DNA of 11,756 bases from Chloroflexia bacterium (lineage in GTDB: Bacteria; Chloroflexota; Chloroflexia; Thermomicrobiales; UBA6265). Under the pieces are notes generated by a model. That model ran no database searches. It had not been told where the DNA came from and worked only from the letters and a program-made list of their open reading frames with translations. Below are positions 1-6,088 of the stretch, piece by piece. The position numbers and the translations under genes are program-made. The stretch spans positions 1 through 11,756 of the forward strand of contig JACCVC010000192.1 of NCBI GenBank assembly GCA_013698305.1, written 5' to 3'. Numbering within the stretch: the stretch's first letter is position 1; the number at the start of each line of letters is the position of its first letter.

Positions 1-71
<71 letters not shown>

Positions 72-96
72 CCCGGTAACGACGCTGGATTCGAGG

Positions 97-123
97 TGGG
101 GTGTCGCCGACCGGCGCGCCCCA
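97..123 (+). terminator. hairpin after tRNA-Trp, possible weak terminator
   Basis: TGGGG (97-101) pairs with CCCCA (119-123), and CGCC (105-108) with GGCG (113-116) around the tetraloop GACC. A small TGT/CG internal loop separates the two stems. Only ATTT follows, so a classic U tract is missing. It may end or process the tRNA transcript, or lie in a read-through leader of secE. Confidence 0.35.
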
Positions 124-208
124 TTTCGATGTGTGGCGTACCGCCGGGTTGCACCCTCCTTTCTGGCAGGGTGAGGACTGAAACACAGAGCCACTCCGTG
201 GTCACAGC

Positions 209-703
209 ATGGCACGGAATACGGCGTCCCACCATCATCCATCATCGACAAAGGGGGCCAGGACGTTGAGTGCTGAACAACAAGCTGAAGTCAAGCGCCG
301 TTCGAGCCGATCCGCACAGGACCGGAGTCGACGGCGGAAGCGGTCCCGGACCGGGATCACGCCAAACAGCAATGAAACCGTAACGGTGACGCCGACATCG
401 ACCGCGACAGTTGAGGCTGCCCGCGACGCGCCACGAACGGAAGCATCGCGGGCGGAGGCTCGACGGCTCGCCAAAGCGAGTGCGCCAAAGCGCAAGTCGG
501 GACGTGGCATCGTGTCTAACGAGCGTACCGAGGGGCTGCGTCGCTTCATCCGCGAGACCATGGCCGAGATCAGGAAGGTCGTTTGGCCCGATCGGGAAAC
601 CACCCGGAATCTGACGATAGTCGTGATCGCCATGTCCATCGTTCTCGGCATTTTGCTTGGCGGGCTCGACTTCATTCTGTTCCAGGTTTTCGAGGCGTTC
701 TAA
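209..703 (+). CDS. secE: SecE, preprotein translocase subunit
   Basis: SecE is the small membrane subunit that clamps the SecY channel. The signature is in the last 56 residues (about 109-164 of 164): an amphipathic helix with FIRETMAEIRKVVWP, then one transmembrane helix (about 137-160). A single-span SecE is normal for most bacteria. The first 100 residues are an Arg/Ser/Ala-rich, highly basic, apparently disordered extension. The start is uncertain. ATG at 209 has no visible ribosome site, while an in-frame TTG at 266 sits 8 nt after AAGGGGG (251-257) and would give 145 residues. I kept the ATG because the low-complexity N-terminus cannot decide. nusG follows 27 nt downstream, as in most bacteria, so the two are probably co-transcribed. 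Confidence 0.92.
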   Translation: MARNTASHHHPSSTKGARTLSAEQQAEVKRRSSRSAQDRSRRRKRSRTGITPNSNETVTVTPTSTATVEAARDAPRTEASRAEARRLAKASAPKRKSGRGIVSNERTEGLRRFIRETMAEIRKVVWPDRETTRNLTIVVIAMSIVLGILLGGLDFILFQVFEAF

Positions 704-730
704 GGAACGTCACGATACAGGAGGTTTCAC

Positions 731-1330
731 ATGGCACGCCAATCCCTCCGGGAGCGACTCCAGGCACGCCGAGCTGAGGAAGCTGGAGAGCCCCAGGACC
801 CCGAAGAGGGGCAGTGGTACGTACTGCACACCTATTCAGGATATGAAAACAAGGTCAAGAAGACGATAGAAAGCCGCATCGAGGCCTATGATCTCGAGGA
901 TCGCGTGTTCGAAATTGTCGTGCCCACCCAGGAAGAGATCGAGATCAAGAATGGGCAGCGGCACAATGTCCAGAAGAAGGTATTTCCGGGCTACGTACTC
1001 GTACGCATGAATATCGACGAAGAGACCTGGTACCAGCTTCGCAATACGCCAGGTGTCACTGGATTTATAAGTATCAATAACAAGCCAGTGCCACTTGGTG
1101 AAAAGGAAGCCAACAGCATTCTCAAGGGCATGGCGGCGGAAGCGCCGAAGGTCACCGTTTCGTTCGCACTTGGAGACACCGTGCGGATCATCGACGGGCC
1201 GTTCGCGGACTTTCGTGGCCAAATTGACGATATCAATTTCGAAAAGGGCAAGATCAAGGTCCTGGTGTCGTTCTTCGGACGCGAGACGCCGGTGGAGCTT
1301 GATTTCCTCCAGGCGGAGCGAGAGAACTAG
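731..1330 (+). CDS. nusG: NusG, transcription termination/antitermination factor
   Basis: NusG binds RNA polymerase and modulates pausing and termination. Through its KOW domain it links polymerase to Rho or to the ribosome (family knowledge). The 199 residues match the usual length of 180-200. The NGN domain runs from about residue 27 (WYVLHTYSGYENKV) to 135 and includes the signature FPGYVLVRM at 85-93. The KOW domain is at about 145-197, with GPFADFRG at 156-163 and FGRETPVELDF near the end. Residues 1-26 form a charged leader. An AGGAGG ribosome site (719-724) lies 6 nt before the ATG. The gene sits in the standard order secE-nusG-rplK. Nothing looks broken. Confidence 0.97.
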   Translation: MARQSLRERLQARRAEEAGEPQDPEEGQWYVLHTYSGYENKVKKTIESRIEAYDLEDRVFEIVVPTQEEIEIKNGQRHNVQKKVFPGYVLVRMNIDEETWYQLRNTPGVTGFISINNKPVPLGEKEANSILKGMAAEAPKVTVSFALGDTVRIIDGPFADFRGQIDDINFEKGKIKVLVSFFGRETPVELDFLQAEREN

Positions 1331-1420
1331 GACCACATTCCATCTCCCATTGATCGACGTCTTGGTGTGAAGTGGCCTGCCATGAGGATGGGCCGTGTCA
1401 AACATGAAAGGAAAACTCAG

Positions 1421-1846
1421 ATGGCTAAGAAGATTCGAGGCTATGTCAAGCTTCAGATACCGGCGGGCAAGGCCACTCCCGCGCCGCCAATCGGACCGGC
1501 GCTTGGTCAGCATGGTGTCGCGATCATGAACTTCTGCAAGGAGTACAACGAGCGCACGCAGTCAATGACCGGGCAGATCGTGCCGGTCGTGATCACGGTC
1601 TACGAAGATCGGTCGTTCACGTTCATCACCAAGACACCGCCAGCCGCGGACCTGCTGCGCAAGGCGGCGGGTGTCGACAAGGGCGCCGGCAACCCCAAGG
1701 CAGACAAGGTCGGCAAGGTCACGTCGGATCAGGTCCGCGAGATCGCGGAGTTGAAGATGAAGGATCTCAACGCCGTCGATGTGGATGGCGCGATGAAGCA
1801 GGTCGCGGGTACCGCACGCTCGATGGGTATCGAGGTTGTTGGCTAG
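1421..1846 (+). CDS. rplK: Ribosomal protein L11 (uL11)
   Basis: L11 binds the GTPase-associated region of 23S rRNA at the base of the L7/L12 stalk. The 141 residues equal the family norm. The start MAKKIRGYVKLQIPAGKATP is typical, as are the proline-rich PAPPIGPALGQHGVAIMNFC and the C-terminal rRNA-binding part ending DGAMKQVAGTARSMGIEVVG. The reading frame is open upstream to 1367, but the ATG at 1421 is the real start: it gives the family N-terminus and has AGGA 10 nt upstream. The 90 nt after nusG holds no terminator that I can see, so read-through from nusG is likely. The gene is followed by two small RNA hairpins and rplA. Confidence 0.97.
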   Translation: MAKKIRGYVKLQIPAGKATPAPPIGPALGQHGVAIMNFCKEYNERTQSMTGQIVPVVITVYEDRSFTFITKTPPAADLLRKAAGVDKGAGNPKADKVGKVTSDQVREIAELKMKDLNAVDVDGAMKQVAGTARSMGIEVVG

Positions 1847-1847
1847 T

Positions 1848-1864
1848 CGAACGGTCACCGTTCG
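1848..1864 (+). other. short perfect hairpin directly after rplK
   Basis: CGAACGG (1848-1854) pairs fully with CCGTTCG (1858-1864) around the loop TCA, starting 2 nt after the rplK stop. No U tract follows, so it is not a classic terminator. It may stabilise the rplK end or set off the structure that follows it. Confidence 0.5.
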
Positions 1865-1871
1865 GCATACT

Positions 1872-1900
1872 CGTGGGAGGGGAAACCCGCCAGCACCACG
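1872..1900 (+). promoter_or_regulatory. candidate L1-binding RNA mimic between rplK and rplA
   Basis: CGTGG (1872-1876) pairs with CCACG (1896-1900), and GGG (1880-1882) pairs with CCC (1886-1888) around AAA. They are separated by an uneven internal loop, GAG on the 5' side against GCCAGCA on the 3' side. The bacterial 23S L1 stalk has the same plan: GGUGG, then GA, then a GC-rich stem, with a longer 3' loop before CCACC. The string GTGGGAGG is shared with that rRNA. The structure ends just before the rplA ribosome site (AAGGAG, 1901-1906), where bound L1 could block translation of its own gene. The pairing is seen; the L1 role is inferred. Confidence 0.45.
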
Positions 1901-1915
1901 AAGGAGACGTTTCAG

Positions 1916-2638
1916 ATGGCACAGCATGGCAAGACGTATCTCAATGCGGCGAAACTGATCGAAGAGGATCGCATCTACTCGCTCGATGAGGCGATCGAGA
2001 TCCTCGGCCAGTTTCCACCACGAAAGTTCGATGAGACTCTGGAAATGCACGCTCGGCTGGGAATCGATCCGCGCCAGGCGGATCAGGCGGTCCGGACCAG
2101 CGTCAACCTGCCACACGGCACCGGGCAGCCGGTTCGCGTGCTGGTGTTCGCCGCGGGAGAAGCGGAGCGGGTTGCGCTCGATGCCGGCGCAGACTATGCC
2201 GGCACGGACGAGTACGTCCAGCAGATCAATGACGGCTGGCTGGAGTTCGACGCAACTATCGCGATGGCGGATCAAATGAGCAAGGTGGGTGGTCTGGGCC
2301 GCGTCCTGGGACGACGAGGGCTTATGCCGAACCCGCGATCCGGCACCGTGGTGCGCGAGGTCGCCGATCTTCCGGACGTGATTCGAGAGGTCAAGGGCGG
2401 TCGCGTCGAGTTCCGCAACGACCGCACTGGAAATGTGCACACGGTGCTTGGAAAGCGCAGCTTTACGCCGGAGCAGACCAAGGAAAACGTGCTTGCCTTC
2501 GTCGATGCGCTCAACCGTGCCAAGCCAAGTGGCGTAAAGGGCATCTATTGCCGTAAACTGGTGCTGACAACGACGATGGGACCTGGCATCGTGCTCGACG
2601 TGAATGACACGATCAATCAGGCATCGGCGGCGTCCTGA
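1916..2638 (+). CDS. rplA: Ribosomal protein L1 (uL1)
   Basis: L1 forms the mobile stalk at the E site and in many bacteria represses translation of its own operon by binding mRNA. The 240 residues are near the usual 225-235. Family marks in order: the N-terminal KTYLNAAKLI, the stretch YSLDEAIEIL, the motif VNLPHGTGQPVRVLVFA, the signature KVGGLGRVLGRRGLMPNPR, and the C-terminal GVKGIYCRKLVLTTTMGPGI. The ATG is preceded by AAGGAGA about 9 nt upstream. Spacing from rplK is 69 nt, containing the two hairpins listed separately. The gene is intact and ends 26 nt before the L10-type leader. Confidence 0.97.
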   Translation: MAQHGKTYLNAAKLIEEDRIYSLDEAIEILGQFPPRKFDETLEMHARLGIDPRQADQAVRTSVNLPHGTGQPVRVLVFAAGEAERVALDAGADYAGTDEYVQQINDGWLEFDATIAMADQMSKVGGLGRVLGRRGLMPNPRSGTVVREVADLPDVIREVKGGRVEFRNDRTGNVHTVLGKRSFTPEQTKENVLAFVDALNRAKPSGVKGIYCRKLVLTTTMGPGIVLDVNDTINQASAAS

Positions 2639-2720
2639 CACTAGTCGCCTCCAAGAAAAGAACTCCTGGCCAAAGACCGCTGGCGCACACAGTGCTCAAT
2701 CTCCAGCCGAGGCTCGGGTA

Positions 2721-2746
2721 GCGATCACACGACCATGTGATGTCGC
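2721..2746 (+). promoter_or_regulatory. putative antiterminator hairpin in the L10 leader
   Basis: GCGA (2721-2724) can pair with TCGC (2743-2746), and TCACA (2725-2729) with TGTGA (2736-2740), around the loop CGACCA with a TG bulge. This uses up the first bases of the 5' arm of the terminator, so the two hairpins exclude each other. L10 binding to the upstream domain would be the likely switch. Confidence 0.55.
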
Positions 2747-2778
2747 CCTGGGCTGTTTCAGCCCGGGGCGATTTTCTT
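2742..2778 (+). terminator. intrinsic terminator/attenuator before rplJ
   Basis: TCGCCCTGGGCT (2743-2754) pairs along all 12 positions with AGCCCGGGGCGA (2760-2771), with a single U-G wobble at 2749/2765 and the 5-nt loop GTTTC. The run TTTTCTT (2772-2778) follows at once. It stands between rplA and rplJ, where a terminator would otherwise cut an essential operon, so it is best read as a regulated attenuator. Confidence 0.85.
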
Positions 2779-2824
2779 ACTGGCTTACCGAAGCCGCTCG
2801 CCGGCTTCACAAATCCACATCAGG

Positions 2825-2835
2825 AAGGAGGTGAT
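2825..2835 (+). promoter_or_regulatory. near-perfect Shine-Dalgarno of rplJ
   Basis: AAGGAGGTGAT is complementary to the 3' end of bacterial 16S rRNA over 11 bases. It sets the start at GTG 2841, 9 nt beyond AAGGAGG, and rules out the in-frame TTG at 2835, which lies inside it. Confidence 0.85.
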
Positions 2836-2840
2836 TGCAC

Positions 2841-3380
2841 GTGCCAACGCCACAAAAGGCAGCACAAATCGACGCGCTTGTCGACAGCTTCGAACGGTCC
2901 CAGCTGACCGTCGTCGCGAACTATCGCGGACTTTCCGTCTCGCAGCTTCAGGAGCTCCGAGCGGGGCTACGTGGAGCAGATGCAGAGTTTACGGTCGCGA
3001 AGAACACCCTGACGCGCATCGCGTCGGGAAGGGTCGGCGTCGAGATTCCGGAAGAGTTTCTCGAAGGTCCGACGGCGCTGATGTTCGCGTACGGAGACGT
3101 CGTTACGCCAGCCAAGGCCCTGACCGACTTTGTCCGGTCGTCGCGGGTCCTTGAGCTCAAGGTGGGATTGATGGAGGGACAGACGCTTACCGCGTCCGAA
3201 CTCGACGCCCTCGCCAGCATGCCGCCACGAGAAGAGCTGCTCGGCAAGCTTGTCGGAATGCTCGCGTCGCCGATGTCACGCGTGGTGGGAGTCCTCAGTG
3301 GACCATCCCGCTCGCTGGCCCATGTCCTCAACGCTCGAGCAGCACAACTTGGCGAAGACACTGCCGCCGCGGCAGACTAA
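2841..3380 (+). CDS. rplJ: Ribosomal protein L10 (uL10), stalk base
   Basis: L10 anchors the L7/L12 dimers to 23S rRNA and forms the stalk that recruits translation GTPases. In many bacteria the L10-L12 complex also represses its own mRNA. The 179 residues fit the family (165-180). The N-terminal rRNA-binding domain shows TPQKAAQIDALVDSFERSQL, VVANYRGLSVSQLQELRAGLRG and FTVAKNTLTRIA. The C-terminal part (SMPPREELLGKLVGMLASPM onward) holds the helix that carries L12 dimers, ending in an Ala-rich tail. The start is GTG 2841, fixed by the strong ribosome site. The attenuator upstream, and rplL 72 nt downstream, make this a two-gene stalk unit under one leader. Confidence 0.96.
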   Translation: MPTPQKAAQIDALVDSFERSQLTVVANYRGLSVSQLQELRAGLRGADAEFTVAKNTLTRIASGRVGVEIPEEFLEGPTALMFAYGDVVTPAKALTDFVRSSRVLELKVGLMEGQTLTASELDALASMPPREELLGKLVGMLASPMSRVVGVLSGPSRSLAHVLNARAAQLGEDTAAAAD

Positions 3381-3452
3381 AACGCCGCATCACGATTTTC
3401 AACCAATGTGCCAGTGATTGTACCGGCACGCGATCATGCAGGAGAATTCCAC

Positions 3453-3830
3453 GTGGCAAACGAACAGCTAATCGAACAGCTTGAAGGTATGACGGTCATC
3501 CAGCTCAACGAGCTGGTCAAGGACCTCGAAGAGAAGTGGGGCGTCTCGGCCGCCGCGCCGGTAGCTATGGGTGGGGCCGCTGGCGGCGCTGCCGATGGCG
3601 CAGCCGCTGAAGAGGAAAAGACAGAGTTCGATGTCGTGCTCACCGAGGTTGGCGCCAACAAGATCCAGGTGATCAAGGCCGTACGCGAACTCACCAGCCT
3701 GGGCCTAAAGGAAGCCAAGGACATGGTTGACTCCGCTCCAAAGGCGATCAAGGAAGGCGTCGACAAGGACGAGGCGGAAGCCGCCAAGTCCAAGCTCGAG
3801 GAAGCCGGGGCGAAGGTCGACGTCAAGTAA
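3453..3830 (+). CDS. rplL: Ribosomal protein L7/L12 (bL12)
   Basis: L12 is present as several dimers on L10 and contacts EF-Tu, EF-G, IF2 and RF3. The 125 residues are typical. The N-terminal dimerisation helices (NEQLIEQLEGMTVIQLNELV) are followed by an Ala/Gly-rich hinge (about 36-57) and the C-terminal domain starting at EKTEFDVVLTEVGANKIQVI, with the factor-binding stretch ELTSLGLKEAKDMVDSAPK. The frame is open back to 3408, but GTG 3453 is the start: it has AGGAG (3440-3444) 8 nt upstream and gives the family N-terminus. In many bacteria rpoB comes next; here a hairpin and a tRNA gene do. Confidence 0.97.
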   Translation: MANEQLIEQLEGMTVIQLNELVKDLEEKWGVSAAAPVAMGGAAGGAADGAAAEEEKTEFDVVLTEVGANKIQVIKAVRELTSLGLKEAKDMVDSAPKAIKEGVDKDEAEAAKSKLEEAGAKVDVK

Positions 3831-3878
3831 TATAGCCAGTTGTACGGCCGTTTCTTCACGATGTGAGGTATCGGCGCA

Positions 3879-3920
3879 GCAAGGGGCGGAACGGCAGATT
3901 GATGCCTTCCCGCCCCTTGC
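3879..3920 (+). terminator. long hairpin after rplL, probable operon end
   Basis: GCAAGGGGCG (3879-3888) pairs with CGCCCCTTGC (3911-3920), GAA with TTC, and GGCA (3893-3896) with TGCC (3903-3906) around the loop GATTGA. One C is bulged on each side. It gives 17 bp in total, very GC-rich at the base. It is followed by GTATAC rather than a U tract, so it may be a terminator of unusual type or a processing/stability element. Its 3' half overlaps the tRNA-Pro promoter. Confidence 0.55.
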
Positions 3921-3927
3921 GTATACT
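3899..3927 (+). promoter_or_regulatory. sigma70-type promoter of tRNA-Pro
   Basis: TTGATG (3899-3904) and TATACT (3922-3927) are separated by the ideal 17 nt. The expected start is near 3934, about 3 nt before the mature tRNA. The -35 box lies in the loop and the spacer in the 3' arm of the rplL hairpin. Confidence 0.75.
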
Positions 3928-3936
3928 AGAAGTCGA

Positions 3937-4012
<76 letters not shown>

Positions 4013-4045
4013 GTAATTTTCCCTGATTGAACCGAAGAGCAACGG

Positions 4046-4092
4046 CCACCGTGGCCCTGAGCCGCCAGAGAGGGCGCTTGAGGCCATGGTGG
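4046..4092 (+). repeat. inverted repeat in the leader of the ANTAR regulator
   Basis: CCACCGTGGCC (4046-4056) pairs with GGCCATGGTGG (4082-4092) over 11 positions with one G-U wobble and a 25-nt loop. An alternative stem GCCCT (4054-4058)/AGGGC (4071-4075) would compete with it. It lies 31 nt before the regulator's ATG. It could be an operator, a leader RNA switch or a weak tRNA terminator; nothing here decides. Confidence 0.45.
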
Positions 4093-4123
4093 ATGTGTCC
4101 GCGATGGAGCAGGATCAGACACC

Positions 4124-4777
4124 ATGAATCGTGTGAGTCGCCCAACCGCAAAGTGGCGGATCATCATTGCCGACGACGAGTCGCTGATTCGGCTTGACCT
4201 GCGTGAAATGCTCACGCACATCGGGTATGACGTGGTGGCCGAAGCGGGCGACGGGCGCACGGCGATCGACCTTGCGAAGAACCTGCGCCCCGATCTGTTG
4301 ATCATGGACATCAAGATGCCGGACCTGGATGGTATTGCCGCCGCGGAGGAACTTACCAGGGAGCGGATCGCCCCGGTCGTGTTGCTGACTGCCTATTCGG
4401 ACCAGGCGCTGGTCGAACGAGCTCGACAGGCGGGCGTGGTGGGATACGTTGTGAAGCCGTTCCGGGAGGCCGAACTGATGCCCGTCATCGAGCTTTCGCG
4501 AGCGCGGTTCGACGAATTTCGCACCCTTGAGCGAGAAGTCGGCAGCCTGAAGGATGCGCTGGAAACCCGAAAGGTCGTGGAGCGCGCCAAGGGCGTGTTG
4601 ATGGAATCCAGGGGCATGCGCGAATCGGAGGCGTTTCACCGGATCCGAAAGGCCAGCATGGATGCGCGAAAGTCCATGAAAGAGGTCGCTGAGGCGATTC
4701 TCCTGGCGCATGACATGGAGCTGTCGCTCTCGACCTCTGGCGATGAAGTTGGTGAGGATCAGGAGTCGCTTTCCTAG
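4124..4777 (+). CDS. Response regulator with receiver and ANTAR RNA-binding domains
   Basis: This is a two-component output protein that acts on RNA: ANTAR domains bind paired hairpins and usually prevent transcription termination (AmiR/NasR/EutV and PdtaR family). The receiver domain spans about residues 12-125 of 217. It has the acidic pair D17/D18, the phospho-acceptor D62 in IMDIKMPDLDG, T89, and K111 in VKPF, so it looks fully phosphorylatable. A coiled-coil linker (about 128-150) leads into the ANTAR domain (about 145-202), seen as RKVVERAKGVLMESRGMRESEAF and the three-helix remainder. A short acidic tail follows. AGGA is 9 nt before the ATG. No histidine kinase is nearby. The best match by memory is a PdtaR-like protein, but I give no symbol. 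Confidence 0.92.
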   Translation: MNRVSRPTAKWRIIIADDESLIRLDLREMLTHIGYDVVAEAGDGRTAIDLAKNLRPDLLIMDIKMPDLDGIAAAEELTRERIAPVVLLTAYSDQALVERARQAGVVGYVVKPFREAELMPVIELSRARFDEFRTLEREVGSLKDALETRKVVERAKGVLMESRGMRESEAFHRIRKASMDARKSMKEVAEAILLAHDMELSLSTSGDEVGEDQESLS

Positions 4778-4790
4778 CCACACCAATCGT

Positions 4791-6059
4791 TTACGGCATG
4801 TGAGCCGATGGGCTCGCTTCGGGGGTGGCGTTGCCGGTGATCAGGACGGTGATCGACTCTGGCTCAACGACAATGGCGGAAACGTCAGGCGGGAGCGTCA
4901 CCTCCGGAGCGATCGAATAGACACCTGGTCCGAGACCCGCGACATCGACATAGACGTCAATGTCGCCCGGCATAAGAGTACTCAGGATGTCCGCTGATGC
5001 GCTCACGCTGAGATCGACTGCGTCTGGGTCGACATTTGCCTGGAAGCGGTCGTCCAGGTTTCTAGTTTCTACCGACATTCCCTGGATCAGGTTCGGCGTT
5101 GCGGCAGATGTGCCCACGGATATCCGGACTTCGATCTGGTTGCTGGCTGGCTCAACCAGGACCACCTCATCAGGAAGCGCCTTGAGTTCGACGGTTTGGC
5201 TCGTGGATTCGGTCGCGCCCTCAATGTCGACGGTCTGGGTATCGATGAACAGAATGGCGTCCAGTGCTTCCTGGGGACCATCAATGATGACGGTCGATGG
5301 CAATGCAATCGTCTGCTGGACAATGAACCCTTCGGCGGGGATTCCCTGTATCTGGGGGACGACGCTGACCGTCTTGCCTTGCGTCTCCACCTCGACAAAG
5401 GTTCGAACCTGGCTCGGTTCTATGGAGACTTCCTGAACTCGCTGACCATCATCGCTCACCGCGACAGGCTCGAAAAGCATGGTGAAGTCCGTGGTTTGGC
5501 CGTCGCTGGACACTGGCAGCATGACCCGGGCAACACGTTCCACGGCGGATTGCGTGCCTCTCACGGTTACCTGAGAAACCGCGGGAGTAGTGCCGGTGAT
5601 TCGATTCACGTCGCCTGCCGACATCTGATTTTCGATCGTGAGCGGCAGAAGCTCGCTGACTTCCTCCTCGACCTGGATCGAGACCGTGTCCGGTGAAACG
5701 TCCACATCACGGAAGTCGTATCCGTCGGTGGTGACATCGATCGGAACCTGAAACGTGCCAGCGCCATCGACTTCGGATACATCCAGCGACACGGTGACAT
5801 CGGTCCGGTCAAGGCTTGCAAGGCGTGACTCGACATCCGACACGGAGACAGTGACCCGAGGCAGTGATGACACGACATCGATTGTGCCGGAAAGCTCAGC
5901 CTCCTCGATGAGCAACTCAGTAAACGTGCGGCTTTCGACAGGGTCCAGGATGTCCGTCACAAACCCCCATAACAGTACCGCGAGCAATAGAGACACGCCA
6001 AATCGAATCAGCTGGCTCCGGGTGATGCGTTGTCTGAGTTGTTCCCAAAAATTCTGCAC
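4791..6059 (-). CDS. cdaR: YbbR-repeat membrane protein, CdaR-like regulator of the diadenylate cyclase
   Basis: CdaR-type proteins stand beside CdaA and modulate c-di-AMP synthesis from the outer face of the membrane (known from Firmicutes). The 422 residues begin with a short basic cytoplasmic segment, then one transmembrane helix (about 17-36: LIRFGVSLLLAVLLWGFVTD). The rest is an extracytoplasmic, beta-rich, Val/Thr/Asp-rich region of about four YbbR-like repeats of some 80-90 residues. Recurring sequences of the type VxPxTVxIxGP are visible (for example LPSTVIIDGPQEALD). The C-terminus is Pro/Ser-rich. The start is GTG, 29 nt after the cyclase stop, with only a weak ribosome site. The stop is 13 nt from the convergent regulator. 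The symbol rests on architecture and context. Confidence 0.88.
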   Translation of the reverse strand: MQNFWEQLRQRITRSQLIRFGVSLLLAVLLWGFVTDILDPVESRTFTELLIEEAELSGTIDVVSSLPRVTVSVSDVESRLASLDRTDVTVSLDVSEVDGAGTFQVPIDVTTDGYDFRDVDVSPDTVSIQVEEEVSELLPLTIENQMSAGDVNRITGTTPAVSQVTVRGTQSAVERVARVMLPVSSDGQTTDFTMLFEPVAVSDDGQRVQEVSIEPSQVRTFVEVETQGKTVSVVPQIQGIPAEGFIVQQTIALPSTVIIDGPQEALDAILFIDTQTVDIEGATESTSQTVELKALPDEVVLVEPASNQIEVRISVGTSAATPNLIQGMSVETRNLDDRFQANVDPDAVDLSVSASADILSTLMPGDIDVYVDVAGLGPGVYSIAPEVTLPPDVSAIVVEPESITVLITGNATPEASPSAHMP

Positions 6060-6088
6060 TGGATATCGACCCTGACTCTACGTCGTCC

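Larger units (their letters stand above)
2665..2834 (+). ncRNA. L10 leader: cis-regulatory RNA of the rplJ-rplL genes
   Basis: The segment 2670-2712 has the pattern of the bacterial L10 leader, the mRNA site bound by the L10-(L12)n complex. CCAAAGACCGCTGG on the 5' side is matched by CCAGCCGAGG on the 3' side. GCTGG (2679-2683) pairs with CCAGC (2703-2707), GCC (2669-2671) with GGC (2711-2713), and an inner GCAC/GTGC hairpin (2685-2695) caps it. The unpaired AAAGAC and CGA elements are those expected of the protein-binding kink. Downstream come an alternative stem (2721-2746), an intrinsic terminator (2742-2778) and a hairpin GAAGCCG/CGGCTTC (2790-2808). The layout fits feedback by attenuation: enough L10-L12 gives early termination before rplJ. 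The sequence elements are seen; the mechanism is inferred from the family. Confidence 0.85.

Noticed and set aside
149..177. TTGCAC as a -35 box for secE
   Set aside because: No acceptable -10 box lies 16-18 nt downstream (the position reads TGAGGA), so I list no promoter here.
72..208. Hidden rpmG (L33) between tRNA-Trp and secE
   Set aside because: The gap of 137 nt is too short for a normal L33 gene and no frame shows its Cys motifs or basic sequence.
1562..2641. Long minus-strand open frame (359 codons) opposite rplK and rplA
   Set aside because: It mirrors two certain ribosomal genes, crosses their intergenic region, and its translation has no recognisable domain; it is a GC-driven shadow.
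2724..2741. ANTAR-type target hairpin in the L10 leader
   Set aside because: The six-base loop is CGACCA, which lacks the A1 and G4 expected of ANTAR targets, and no second matching hairpin is adjacent. The loop GATTGA at 3897-3902 fails likewise.
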